Assembly: GCF_013285385.1 (NCBI RefSeq)
Contig: NZ_CP054212.1
Coordinates: forward strand, 1,674,001-1,738,000
Length of the DNA stretch: 64,000 bases
Direction: 5' to 3'
DNA from: Paramixta manurensis
GTDB lineage: Bacteria; Pseudomonadota; Gammaproteobacteria; Enterobacterales; Enterobacteriaceae
Shown: positions 8,337 through 16,540 of the stretch, in pieces
How positions within the stretch are numbered: the stretch's first letter is position 1
How the letters are laid out: the number at the start of each line of letters is the position of its first letter
The notes under the pieces: model-generated
What the model saw: only the letters and a program-made list of their open reading frames with translations
The model's database searches: none
What the model was told of the DNA's origin: nothing
Translations under genes and position numbers: made by a program

Positions 8337-9178
8337 ATACTTTACCAGCAATTCGCTCGCCGTGGCGCACGGCAATTTTAACGCTTTGCTTCTGTTTTCT
8401 GTATGCCCCAATGCTGTTGCTGGTGGTGTATTCGTTTAACAGTTCGCCACTGGTTACCGTGTGGGAACACTTCTCGGTGCACTGGTATCGTGTGCTGTTC
8501 CATGATGATGCGATGATCGATGCGGTAACGTTAAGCCTGACGATTGCCGCGCTAGCGGCGACCATGGCGGTGGTTTTAGGCACCATTGCCGCAGTGGTTA
8601 TCGTGCGTTTTGGGCGCTTTCGTGGCTCGACCGGGTTTGCCTTTATGTTGACCGCGCCATTAGTGATGCCGGATGTGATTACCGGGCTATCGCTATTGTT
8701 GTTGTTTGTGGCGATGGCGAATACGCTCGGCTGGCCGGGCGATCGCGGCATGTTGACCATTTGGCTGGCGCACGTCACCTTTTGTACCGCCTATGTGTCG
8801 GTGGTGATTAATGCGCGTTTACGTGAATTGGATCATTCGATTGAAGAGGCGGCGATGGACTTGGGCGCGACGCCGCTTAAAGTGTTCTTCGTGATCACCG
8901 TCCCGATGATTGCGCCAGCGATTGTTACCGGCTGGCTGCTGGCCTTCACGCTATCGCTTGATGATTTGGTGATTGCCAGTTTCGTTACCGGCCCAGGCGC
9001 TACCACCTTGCCGATGGCGATTTTCGCTACCGTACGGCGTGGAGTAAACCCGGAGATTAATGCCCTGGCCTCGCTGATCTTATTCGTGGTCGGTATTGTT
9101 GGTTTTATTGCCTGGCGTTTAATGGCCAATGAGGAGAAGAAACGTCTGCGCGATATTCAGAAAGCAACGCGTGGTTAA
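8333..9178 (+). CDS. potI: putrescine ABC transporter, permease PotI
   Basis: This is the second membrane subunit of the putrescine importer. The 281 residues equal the E. coli length. It has six predicted helices and an EAA loop, IEEAAMDLGATPLKVFF, around residues 165-181 that docks with PotG. It starts within the stop of potH (ATGA). In E. coli, ybjO follows; here there is none, and about 205 gene-free bases separate potI from rlmC. Confidence 0.97.
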   Translation: MNTLPAIRSPWRTAILTLCFCFLYAPMLLLVVYSFNSSPLVTVWEHFSVHWYRVLFHDDAMIDAVTLSLTIAALAATMAVVLGTIAAVVIVRFGRFRGSTGFAFMLTAPLVMPDVITGLSLLLLFVAMANTLGWPGDRGMLTIWLAHVTFCTAYVSVVINARLRELDHSIEEAAMDLGATPLKVFFVITVPMIAPAIVTGWLLAFTLSLDDLVIASFVTGPGATTLPMAIFATVRRGVNPEINALASLILFVVGIVGFIAWRLMANEEKKRLRDIQKATRG

Positions 9179-9383
9179 GCACGAAAGTTTGCGTAGCGTA
9201 GCCGGAAACTGGCGAACAGCGGCTGAAATTGTGCATGCGTTATTGAGGCAGAAACCCCCGATTGACGGGGCGGGTCTTATGGTTTATTCCGCCAGACTAT
9301 CGGGAATATTTTCGCCGTCACTAACGCTTCGGTGTTACAATCTTCGCCGCATTTTGCTTGATTACCCAATGACAGGCCTCACC

Positions 9384-10511
9384 ATGTATTGCGCGCTTTA
9401 CGACGCGGGTAGCTGCCGTTCTTGCCAATGGCTGGAGCGCCCTTATTCGCAACAAATTACCGATAAACAATCACACCTTGAACAGTTGCTGAAAGCGCAT
9501 TCGCCGCAGCAGTGGTTTGCGCCAGTGACCTCCGCGCAACAGGCATTTCGCAATAAAGCGAAAATGGTAGTGAGTGGTAGCGTTGAGCGCCCGATATTGG
9601 GCATGTTGGCGCGGGATGGGGCAGCGGTGGATCTCTGCGCATGTCCGCTTTATCCCGCCTCGTTTGCGCCGGTGTTTGATTGCCTGAAGCCCTTTATCGC
9701 CCGCGCCGGTTTGACGCCCTACAATGTGGCGCGCAAGCGGGGCGAACTGAAATTCATTTTACTGACCGAGAGCACGCAGCACGGCAAATTGATGCTGCGT
9801 TTTGTGTTGCGCTCCACCGCGAAACTGGCGCAGCTACGTGCCGCGCTGCCATGGCTACAGCAGCAGTTGCCGCAATTGGCGGTGATCTCCGCCAATATTC
9901 AACCGGTCCATATGGCCATTCTCGAAGGAGAAGAGGAGATTGCGCTAACGGAAAACCAGGCGCTTGCGGAGCAACTTAACGACGTGCCGCTATGGATCCG
10001 CCCACAGAGTTTTTTCCAGACCAATCCTGCGGTTGCGGCAAAACTGTATGCCACGGCGCGTGAATGGGTGCGTGAGTTGCAGGTTGATACCATGTGGGAT
10101 CTGTTTTGCGGCGTCGGCGGTTTTGGTCTGCATTGCGCGACGCCATCAATGATGTTGACCGGCATTGAGATCAACGCGGAAGCAATAGCTTGCGCAACGC
10201 AGTCAGCGAAAATGATGGGGTTAAGCGGGGTACAGTTTGCCGCGCTGGACTCAACGCGTTTTGCTACCGCGCGTGACGACGTGCCGCAATTGGTGCTGGT
10301 CAACCCGCCGCGCCGCGGTATTGGCGCAGAACTTTGCCAATACCTTAGCCGTATGGCTCCGCCGTATATTCTCTACTCTAGCTGTAACGCGCAAACTATG
10401 GCGCAGGATATTGCACAATTAGCGGACTGGCGGATTGAACGGGTGCAACTGTTCGATATGTTCCCGCACACGGCGCATTACGAAGTCCTAACCTTATTGC
10501 GCCATCAATAA
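9384..10511 (+). CDS. rlmC: 23S rRNA (uracil-747-C5)-methyltransferase RlmC
   Basis: This is a SAM-dependent m5U methyltransferase acting on U747 of 23S rRNA. The frame is open further upstream, but the ATG at 9384 gives 375 residues, the exact E. coli length, and begins MYCALYDAGSCRSCQW. That start places the iron-sulfur cluster cysteines at 3, 11 and 14, with the fourth in DLCACPLYP. The SAM motif DLFCGVGGFGLHCA and the catalytic cysteine in YSSCNAQTM are intact. A second in-frame ATG at 9369 is possible. The gene converges on artM, with a GC-rich hairpin between. Confidence 0.96.
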   Translation: MYCALYDAGSCRSCQWLERPYSQQITDKQSHLEQLLKAHSPQQWFAPVTSAQQAFRNKAKMVVSGSVERPILGMLARDGAAVDLCACPLYPASFAPVFDCLKPFIARAGLTPYNVARKRGELKFILLTESTQHGKLMLRFVLRSTAKLAQLRAALPWLQQQLPQLAVISANIQPVHMAILEGEEEIALTENQALAEQLNDVPLWIRPQSFFQTNPAVAAKLYATAREWVRELQVDTMWDLFCGVGGFGLHCATPSMMLTGIEINAEAIACATQSAKMMGLSGVQFAALDSTRFATARDDVPQLVLVNPPRRGIGAELCQYLSRMAPPYILYSSCNAQTMAQDIAQLADWRIERVQLFDMFPHTAHYEVLTLLRHQ

Positions 10512-10512
10512 G

Positions 10513-10544
10513 CTGGCGCGCTTACAGCCTGGTAAACGCGCCAG
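10513..10544. terminator. hairpin between convergent rlmC and artM
   Basis: CTGGCGCG and CGCGCCAG pair perfectly, and TAC/GTA inside the 16-base loop can extend the fold. It lies just after the rlmC stop and 5 bases beyond artM. There is no long T tract, so efficiency is uncertain. Confidence 0.6.
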
Positions 10545-10548
10545 AGGG

Positions 10549-11220
10549 TTACTCGCTACGTTGTTCGAACGCCAGCGCGCGCCGCTCAATGAGCCGCATT
10601 AATAGCGTCAGCAAACCATTAACGCACAGGTAAATAAGCCCGGCGGCGGCAAACACGGTCACATCATAAGTGCGGCCATATAGCAACTGACCGTGCCCCA
10701 TCACTTCCATTAGCGTAATGGTGTAGGCAAGCGAAGTGCTTTTAAACACCAGCACCACTTCATTGGAGTATGAGGAGAGGGCGCGTTTAAAAGCATAAGG
10801 CAGCAAGATATGGAGTGTGTCTTTGCGGTTCATTCCCAACGCCGCGCAGGATTGCCACTGACCAGAAGGAATCGCGCGTACCGCGCCATGAAATAGCTGC
10901 GCGGTGTAGGCGGCGCTGTTGAGCGAGAGCGCCAGCATCGCGCAGAGCCAGGGTTGAGAAAACAGATGCCACAACCAGGGAATCTGTTGAATCGACGGAA
11001 ATTGCCCCGGACCGTAGTAGATCAGAAAAATTTGTACCAGCAACGGCGTGCCGGTAAACAAGGTGATGTAACCCCTGACTATCTGGCTGAGTACCGGCAC
11101 TTTTAGCGTAAGCAGCACGGTAAACAGCAGCGCCAGCACCAGCGCCAGAATCAGCGAGGCGAGGGTCAACGTCAGGCTGGTATGCAAGCCTTTTAGCAAC
11201 TCGGGTAAATACGCCAACAT
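10549..11220 (-). CDS. artM: arginine ABC transporter, permease ArtM
   Basis: This is an inner-membrane channel subunit of the arginine importer (HisMQ family). It has 223 residues and five predicted membrane helices. The EAA loop region reads SGQWQSCAALGMNRKDTLHILLP. It begins one base inside the artQ stop, so translation is probably coupled. It is the last gene of artPIQM. In E. coli a second binding-protein gene, artJ, lies downstream with its own promoter. Here rlmC follows directly and artJ is absent. Confidence 0.96.
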   Translation of the reverse strand: MLAYLPELLKGLHTSLTLTLASLILALVLALLFTVLLTLKVPVLSQIVRGYITLFTGTPLLVQIFLIYYGPGQFPSIQQIPWLWHLFSQPWLCAMLALSLNSAAYTAQLFHGAVRAIPSGQWQSCAALGMNRKDTLHILLPYAFKRALSSYSNEVVLVFKSTSLAYTITLMEVMGHGQLLYGRTYDVTVFAAAGLIYLCVNGLLTLLMRLIERRALAFEQRSE

Positions 11221-11936
11221 TACCCATTCTCCCGCTCAAAACGTGTGGTTCGACGCTCAATACGCTGTAATACGCGTTGGCTAAGCAGCGTAATCACCAG
11301 ATAAATCGCCGCTGCCATCACATACCAGGTAAAGGGCTGTTGCGTGCGGGCCGCGATGCTTTTGGTTTGCAACATCAGATCGTTGACGCTGATCAGTGAG
11401 ACCAGCGCGGTGTCTTTCAGTAGCACTAACCACTGGTTACCCAAGCCGGGGAGCGCATGTCGCCACATTTGCGGCATGATCAACCGAAAGAAAATAGCGG
11501 ATTTCTTCATGCCCAGCGCTTGCCCTGACTCCCACTGGCCTGACGGCACGGCTTTCAGCGCGCCGCGCAGTGTTTGCGAGGCATAAGAAGAGTACAGAAT
11601 CGATAGCGCGATAACGCCACACAAGAAGGGGCTAACGTCAAAATTTTCGATCTGCATCTGCACCGGAATGCTGAATAAACCAAAGTTCAGCCGGAAGCCG
11701 TCAGAAAGCGTCAGCAGCAGTTGCGAGGCGCCAAAATAGATAAACAGCACCACCAGAATTTCCGGTAGGCCGCGAAAAAGCGTCACCAACCCGGTACCTA
11801 GCCAGGCAATGGGGCGCCAGCGCGCTGATTCCCAGACGGCAAAAATCATCGCCAAAATCAGCCCGACCACCAGTGCGCAAACGGCAAGGCCGACGGTCAT
11901 CCCGGCGGCGCTTGCGAGAGGAAAAAGTTCACTCAT
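11220..11936 (-). CDS. artQ: arginine ABC transporter, permease ArtQ
   Basis: This is the partner permease of ArtM. From the ATG at 11936 it has 238 residues, the E. coli length; a TTG directly before it is not needed. It has five predicted helices and the EAA loop SGQWESGQALGMKKSAIFF. The segment QIENFDVSPFLCGV is characteristic of ArtQ. It starts 7 bases after artI and overlaps artM by one base. Confidence 0.96.
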   Translation of the reverse strand: MSELFPLASAAGMTVGLAVCALVVGLILAMIFAVWESARWRPIAWLGTGLVTLFRGLPEILVVLFIYFGASQLLLTLSDGFRLNFGLFSIPVQMQIENFDVSPFLCGVIALSILYSSYASQTLRGALKAVPSGQWESGQALGMKKSAIFFRLIMPQMWRHALPGLGNQWLVLLKDTALVSLISVNDLMLQTKSIAARTQQPFTWYVMAAAIYLVITLLSQRVLQRIERRTTRFERENG

Positions 11937-11943
11937 CAATTAA

Positions 11944-12675
11944 TTACTGCTGAAACCATTTGCTATAGATGGTTTTGTAGGTGCCATCCGCCTTGATTTT
12001 GTCCAAAGCGGTGTTGAACTTGCCTTGCAGGTCGCTATTTCCCTGACGAACGGCAATGCCGAGGCCAGTACCGAAGTAGGCTTTATCGGTCACTTTATCG
12101 CCGACCGGCGCCAGATTAGCGTTCTGCTTCAGCCATTCATTAACCACCGCCGTGTCACCGAACACCGCATCAATACGGCCATTTTTTAGATCAAGAATGG
12201 CATTCTGATAGCTGTCATACGGTACGGTGGTAATTTCGCTGTGGCGATCGGTGAGATATTTCTGGTGAGTGGTACCGTTTTGTACCCCAACGCGTTTGCC
12301 TTTCAAGGCACTGACATCGGCAACTTTGCCTTTTTGTGCGATAAACAGCGCCGAATTGTCGTAATAAGGCTTACTGAATAGCACCTGTTTTTCACGTTCC
12401 GGCGTAATATCCATCCCGGCCATTACCGCATCAAAACGGCGGAATTTCAGGCTAGGGATCAGGCTATCGAATGCCTGGTTGGTAAAGGTACAGGTGGCAT
12501 CAATCTCTTTACATAACGCATTAGCCAGATCGACATCGAAGCCCTGAATTTTGTTGTTAGCATCAACAAACTCAAATGGAGGATAAGAGGCCTCGGTGGC
12601 GAAACGAATGGTCTGTGCAGCGGTGGCGCTCAGGCTCATACCGGCTAACAGGGCGGCAAGTACGACTTTTTTCAT
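11944..12675 (-). CDS. artI: arginine ABC transporter, periplasmic binding protein ArtI
   Basis: This periplasmic binding protein of the arginine importer has 243 residues. An N-terminal signal peptide (MKKVVLAALLAGMSLSATAA) is followed by QTIRFATEASYPPFE, diagnostic of the lysine/arginine/ornithine-binding family. It resembles ArtI more than ArtJ (TIRFATEASYPPFE, AVMAGMDITPEREKQV). Three ATGs occur at the start. The one at 12675 gives the conserved MKK start with aggA 8 bases upstream, while the one at 12690 overlaps the artP stop. As artJ is missing, this is the only Art binding protein in the locus. Confidence 0.95.
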   Translation of the reverse strand: MKKVVLAALLAGMSLSATAAQTIRFATEASYPPFEFVDANNKIQGFDVDLANALCKEIDATCTFTNQAFDSLIPSLKFRRFDAVMAGMDITPEREKQVLFSKPYYDNSALFIAQKGKVADVSALKGKRVGVQNGTTHQKYLTDRHSEITTVPYDSYQNAILDLKNGRIDAVFGDTAVVNEWLKQNANLAPVGDKVTDKAYFGTGLGIAVRQGNSDLQGKFNTALDKIKADGTYKTIYSKWFQQ

Positions 12676-12689
12676 CATAATATCCTGCA

Positions 12690-13418
12690 TCAGTGCGAGA
12701 GATAATTGGCAAACTCAGCGGTTTGCGGCTGTGTAAATCGGCTGGCGTCACCCTGTTCCACAATGTAGCCGTTTTCCATATATACCACCTGACTGGCGGT
12801 TTTCCGGGCCACTTCCACTTCATGAGTCACGATAACTTGGGTAATTTTGGTTTGCGCCAGTTCACGAATAATGCTGACGATCTGTGCGGTAATTTCCGGA
12901 TCGAGCGCGGCGGTGGGTTCATCGAACAGTAGCACTTGGGGTTCCATCATCAGCGCGCGCGCAATCGCCACGCGTTGTTGCTGGCCACCGGAAAGATGCA
13001 GCGGATAACGATCGGCATATTTACTGAGCCGTAGACGCTCAAGCAGTTTGTCAGCGCGCGCCCGAGCCTGGTCTTTACTCAACCCTAATACGCGACAAGG
13101 CGCTTCCGTCAGGTTTTGTACCACCGTGAGATGCGGCCACAAATTATACTGTTGGAAGACCATGCCAACATTTTGGCGTAGTTCGCGAATCGCGCTGTCA
13201 GCAGGCGCTTTAGCAAAGTCAAAGCGGTTGCCTGCAATGCTCAAAGTGCCGGAGCGCGGCATCTCCAGCAGGTTCAGAACGCGCAAGAGTGAGCTTTTAC
13301 CCGCACCACTAGGGCCGAGCAAAACCAGGGTTTCACCTTCGGGACATTCCAGTTGAATATCAAACAACGCTTGATGCGCGCCGTAATAGCAATTAATACC
13401 GTTAAGTTGAATACTCAT
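12690..13418 (-). CDS. artP: arginine ABC transporter, ATP-binding protein ArtP
   Basis: This is the ATPase of the arginine importer and the first gene of artPIQM. The frame extends upstream, but the ATG at 13418 (MSIQLNGINCYYG) gives 242 residues, as in E. coli. It has Walker A GPSGAGKSS, Q-loop VFQQYNLWPH, signature LSGGQQQR, Walker B VLLFDEP and switch VTHEVE. Together with ArtQ and ArtM it forms the polar amino-acid uptake type of importer. A small palindrome upstream resembles an ArgR box, fitting arginine repression known for E. coli artPIQM. Confidence 0.96.
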   Translation of the reverse strand: MSIQLNGINCYYGAHQALFDIQLECPEGETLVLLGPSGAGKSSLLRVLNLLEMPRSGTLSIAGNRFDFAKAPADSAIRELRQNVGMVFQQYNLWPHLTVVQNLTEAPCRVLGLSKDQARARADKLLERLRLSKYADRYPLHLSGGQQQRVAIARALMMEPQVLLFDEPTAALDPEITAQIVSIIRELAQTKITQVIVTHEVEVARKTASQVVYMENGYIVEQGDASRFTQPQTAEFANYLSH

Positions 13419-13465
13419 GCGCAAAAAATGAATAGCAATTGATGCCGCAAATCTTAACGTTGACA

Positions 13466-13477
13466 GCATAGTTATGC
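13466..13477. promoter_or_regulatory. candidate ArgR box upstream of artP
   Basis: GCATAGTTATGC is a near-perfect dyad 48 bases before the artP start, flanked by A/T. It resembles a degenerate ARG box (ideal TGAATaattATTCA). E. coli artPIQM is ArgR-repressed, so a site is expected here. I saw no second clear box at the usual 3-base spacing. Confidence 0.4.
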
Positions 13478-13598
13478 AATCACGGTGCGTTAAAATTTAT
13501 GAATGAAGGGTAGATTGACTTAAGCGTAGCACAAGATAGTGTCATGGCGGCAATTGACGGGGAAAGCGCGGGTAATTTTTCCTGAATGTGCGATAACC

Positions 13599-13624
13599 GG
13601 CGCGCCATCACTCCATGGCGCGCC
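13599..13624. terminator. strong hairpin downstream of ybjP
   Basis: GGCGCGCCAT and ATGGCGCGCC pair perfectly around a 6-base loop, 11 bases past the ybjP stop. There is no T tract on the ybjP strand, so it may work as a rho-dependent or 3'-end-protecting hairpin. Confidence 0.6.
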
Positions 13625-13634
13625 GTCAGCGTGA

Positions 13635-14177
13635 TTAATTTTCCAGCGCTTGGCTCAGTGAACCGCCATTGGGGTGCGCCCAACTGGCGACATAACGCAC
13701 ATCGTCCACTGCCCAACAGGTGCCTTCGCGCACCATCAGCACCTCATCCTGCCACTCCACTTTCTTATTTCCGTCCCGGCTCAGGTTAACGCGCAACGGA
13801 ATATTACGCGCGTCGGTATTAGGAATGGTAGAAGCGTCCGCCACGTCGGCGGAAGTCGGCCCCTCTTTCAGACTGGAAAAGACGTCGCCAGACTGTAGCG
13901 CGGTATGCTTATTGGTTTCGGTATTGGCTTTCAGTAAGGATTGATAGAGTTTATCGCTCAGGTAAGGGCGATATTTTGCCAGTAGCTGCGCGTCCGGCAA
14001 TCCCTGGGTCGGCTGGGCGGTACGCAGATCATAAAACTTCTGCGCCACGGTATCCGGGCCACCGTCAACGCACGGTGAGGTGCGGGTGCCGATGTCTTTG
14101 TAGGCCGGTTGGACTGTTGTACAGGCGCTCAACAGTAACGCAGCCGGTAATAACGCGGCAAACGCTTTGTTTTTCAT
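13635..14177 (-). CDS. ybjP: YbjP family outer-membrane-type lipoprotein
   Basis: This is a predicted lipoprotein of unknown function with 180 residues. The start at 14177 (MKNKAFAALLPAALL) has aagga 8 bases upstream; a longer in-frame start at 14204 would put charged residues before the signal. The lipobox LLSAC places the lipidated cysteine near residue 19. Position +2 is Thr, which favours outer-membrane sorting. Segments STIPNTDARNIPLRV and QDEVLMVREGTCWAVDDVRYV match E. coli YbjP. The gene is divergent from ybjQ. Confidence 0.88.
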   Translation of the reverse strand: MKNKAFAALLPAALLLSACTTVQPAYKDIGTRTSPCVDGGPDTVAQKFYDLRTAQPTQGLPDAQLLAKYRPYLSDKLYQSLLKANTETNKHTALQSGDVFSSLKEGPTSADVADASTIPNTDARNIPLRVNLSRDGNKKVEWQDEVLMVREGTCWAVDDVRYVASWAHPNGGSLSQALEN

Positions 14178-14291
14178 CTCAATTTCCTTATGGTTAACTG
14201 GCAAGGCTTGTTTTTAGCATAAAGTATAGACAGGGTTTTTAACCTCTCGGGCTAAACCGCTGTCGCGACGTTATATTTAAGGAGACTCAGG

Positions 14292-14612
14292 ATGAAATTT
14301 TCCACGACCCCAACGCTTGAAGGACAACCGATTACCGAATATTGCGGGGTGGTCACCGGCGAGGCGATCCTTGGCGCAAATATTTTTCGCGATTTTTTTG
14401 CCGGCATTCGCGATATCGTCGGCGGCCGCTCCGGCGCCTATGAGAAAGAGCTGCGTAAAGCGCGCCATGTGGCATTTGAAGAGCTTGAAGCGCAAGCCAA
14501 AGCACTGGGCGCCGATGCCGTGGTGGGGATTGATATCGATTATGAAACGGTCGGTAAGGATAACACCATGCTGATGGTGAGCGTCAGCGGTACGGCGGTG
14601 AAAACCCGTTGA
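14292..14612 (+). CDS. ybjQ: YbjQ, UPF0145 family protein
   Basis: This is a small cytoplasmic protein of 106 residues. The family (DUF74/UPF0145) forms pentamers in known structures and has no assigned reaction. Hallmark segments are present: ITEYCGVVTGEAILGANIFRDFFAGIRDIVGGRSGAYE, an AFEEL stretch, and GADAVVGIDIDYE. The ribosome binding site is aaggag. Its stop overlaps the amiD start (TGATG), so the two are coupled. Confidence 0.95.
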   Translation: MKFSTTPTLEGQPITEYCGVVTGEAILGANIFRDFFAGIRDIVGGRSGAYEKELRKARHVAFEELEAQAKALGADAVVGIDIDYETVGKDNTMLMVSVSGTAVKTR

Positions 14613-15439
14613 TGCGCCTGATTATTGTGCTGTTGGCGCTGTGGCTGACTGCCTGCTCTACCTCCGGCCTTGAACAACGCCCAGGCTATGTTGTCGATAC
14701 CCGCCATCCGGCGCAGGGCGCTCAGCCGCGTATTAAAATGGTGGTGATCCACTACACGGCGGAGGATTTTCCGCAGTCGCTGACCACGCTAACCGGCAAT
14801 CAAGTCAGCGCACATTACCTGATCCCGGCCAAGCCGCCGCAGCATGCGGGCCAGCCGGTTGTCTGGCAATTGGTGCCTGAAGCCGCGTTGGCCTGGCATG
14901 CGGGGCCGAGCTTTTGGCGCGGCGCTTCGCGCATTAATGACACCTCGGTGGGCATTGAACTGGTGAATGCCGGCTATCGTCGTAACGCGCAAGGGCAACG
15001 CATTTTTGCACCGTTTAGCGCCTCACAGATTGCCGCGTTGCAGCCACTGCTGCGCGATATTGTTCATCGCTATGGCATTGCGCCGCAAAACATTGTCGGG
15101 CATAGCGATGTCGCGCCACAGCGTAAACAAGATCCCGGGCCGTTATTTCCATGGGCGTTGCTGGCGCAGCAGGGGATTGGCGCATGGCCCGACGCCGCGC
15201 GAGTGCGGTTTTGGCTAGATGGCCGCGATCCACAGGCATCGGTGCCGGTAGAGGAGGTATTGAATGCGCTGGCGGATTACGGCTATGCGGTTAACCAGCA
15301 GATGACGCCAGAGCAACAGCAAAAAGTCATTGCCGCTTTCCAGATGCATTTTCGACCGAGTGATTATCGCGGTCTGCCCGATGCGGAAACCCTGGCAATC
15401 GCGAAGGCGCTCGTCGGGCAGTACGGCAGTGGCGATTAA
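14612..15439 (+). CDS. amiD: N-acetylmuramoyl-L-alanine amidase AmiD (lipoprotein)
   Basis: This is a zinc amidase that cleaves the MurNAc-L-Ala bond in peptidoglycan and anhydro-muropeptides from the outer membrane. It has 275 residues. The N-terminus is a lipoprotein signal with lipobox LTAC, cysteine at 15. The zinc-binding histidine is in VVIHYTA (His47), and the second half-site is in GHSDVAPQRKQDPGPLFPW. A C-terminal peptidoglycan-binding helical domain (about 205-270, MTPEQQQKVIAAFQMHFRP) follows. The ATG overlaps the ybjQ stop. ybjS and ybjT, which follow in E. coli, are absent; ltaE comes next in convergent orientation. Confidence 0.96.
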   Translation: MRLIIVLLALWLTACSTSGLEQRPGYVVDTRHPAQGAQPRIKMVVIHYTAEDFPQSLTTLTGNQVSAHYLIPAKPPQHAGQPVVWQLVPEAALAWHAGPSFWRGASRINDTSVGIELVNAGYRRNAQGQRIFAPFSASQIAALQPLLRDIVHRYGIAPQNIVGHSDVAPQRKQDPGPLFPWALLAQQGIGAWPDAARVRFWLDGRDPQASVPVEEVLNALADYGYAVNQQMTPEQQQKVIAAFQMHFRPSDYRGLPDAETLAIAKALVGQYGSGD

Positions 15440-15442
15440 ATG

Positions 15443-15475
15443 ACGGTGGCGGAGAGCGGCTCCGCCCGCCGTTTA
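15443..15475. terminator. bidirectional terminator between amiD and ltaE
   Basis: ACGG-GGCGGA and TCCGCC-GCCGT form an interrupted stem of about ten pairs between the convergent stops (15439, 15479), followed by TTTATAA. Confidence 0.75.
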
Positions 15476-15478
15476 TAA

Positions 15479-16483
15479 TCAACGCGAGGACAAGAAGGCT
15501 TTCCACTCGCCAACCAGCGTTTCCAACGCCTGACGGTCGACATCCAGGTGGGTTACCAACCGGGTGACCGGCCCGGTACTGATTAAAATATCCCGCTGCT
15601 TCATCCAGGCTTGTAACGGTGTTATCTGCTCGTCTGGCAGCCGTGCGAACACCATATTGGTATCTTGACGGGTGACCGCCACGCCGAGGCTTTTTAGCTG
15701 TTCTGCCAGCCAGAAGGCATTGTCATGATCCTCTTGTAACCGCGCAACGTTATGGTTTAGCGCATAGCTGCCCGCCGCAGCCAAAATTCCGGCTTGACGC
15801 AGACCGCCGCCCACCATTTTACGCCAACGTCTGGCGCGTTGAATGAACGCCTCGCTGCCGCACAGTAACGACCCGACTGGCGCGCCCAATCCTTTGGATA
15901 GACAAATTGTTAATGAGTCACAATAACGCGCAAGCGCCTCCAGCGGCAGACCTAGCGCGACCGCCGCGTTGAAAATGCGTGCGCCATCAATATGCAGTGC
16001 CAGGTGTTTATCTCGCGTAAACTGAAACGCCTGCTGAAGATAAGCTAAAGGCAGCACTTTACCGTTGTGGGTATTTTCCAGACTTAATAAGGTAGTGCGT
16101 GCGAAGTGAATATCGTCGGGTTTAATAAATGCCTCGACCACGTCGAGCGGTAGGCTACCATCGGCCGCCGCCAGAATCGGTTGCGGCTGAATACTGCCCA
16201 ACACCGCTGCGCCGCCCGCTTCATATTTATAATTATGCGCTAGCTGACCAACGATATATTCATCGCCGCGTTGGCAATGGGTGAGGAGCGCTACCAGGTT
16301 TGCTTGGGTACCGCTTGGCAAAAACAGTGCCGCTTCCTTACCGCTGAGATTAGCCGCCTGCGCTTCAAGCGCATTGACGGTGGGATCGTCGCCGTAAACA
16401 TCATCACCTGTTTCCGCCGCCATCATCGCCGCTAACATGGCTTTACCAGGGCGCGTTACCGTATCACTACGTAAATCGATCAT
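15479..16483 (-). CDS. ltaE: low-specificity L-threonine aldolase
   Basis: This PLP enzyme splits L-threonine and L-allo-threonine to glycine and acetaldehyde. It has 334 residues from the ATG at 16483 (MIDLRSDTVTRP); an upstream in-frame ATG at 16507 falls inside a terminator and is unlikely. The PLP-binding lysine lies in ICLSKGLGAPVGS, and the aspartate-containing LHIDGARIFNAA is intact. It lies 57 bases downstream of poxB. The poxB terminator sits between them and its T tract almost touches the ltaE ribosome binding site (gggag). Confidence 0.96.
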   Translation of the reverse strand: MIDLRSDTVTRPGKAMLAAMMAAETGDDVYGDDPTVNALEAQAANLSGKEAALFLPSGTQANLVALLTHCQRGDEYIVGQLAHNYKYEAGGAAVLGSIQPQPILAAADGSLPLDVVEAFIKPDDIHFARTTLLSLENTHNGKVLPLAYLQQAFQFTRDKHLALHIDGARIFNAAVALGLPLEALARYCDSLTICLSKGLGAPVGSLLCGSEAFIQRARRWRKMVGGGLRQAGILAAAGSYALNHNVARLQEDHDNAFWLAEQLKSLGVAVTRQDTNMVFARLPDEQITPLQAWMKQRDILISTGPVTRLVTHLDVDRQALETLVGEWKAFLSSR

Positions 16484-16492
16484 CTGATCTCC

Positions 16493-16520
16493 CAAAAAAA
16501 CGGGCACGCCAGGTGCCCGT
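16493..16520 (-). terminator. poxB intrinsic terminator
   Basis: On the minus strand, ACGGGCAC pairs with GTGCCCGT around a 5-base loop, followed by a run of at least seven T. It ends 10 bases before the ltaE start codon. Confidence 0.88.
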
Positions 16521-16540
16521 GAAATATGCCTGGTGATGTT

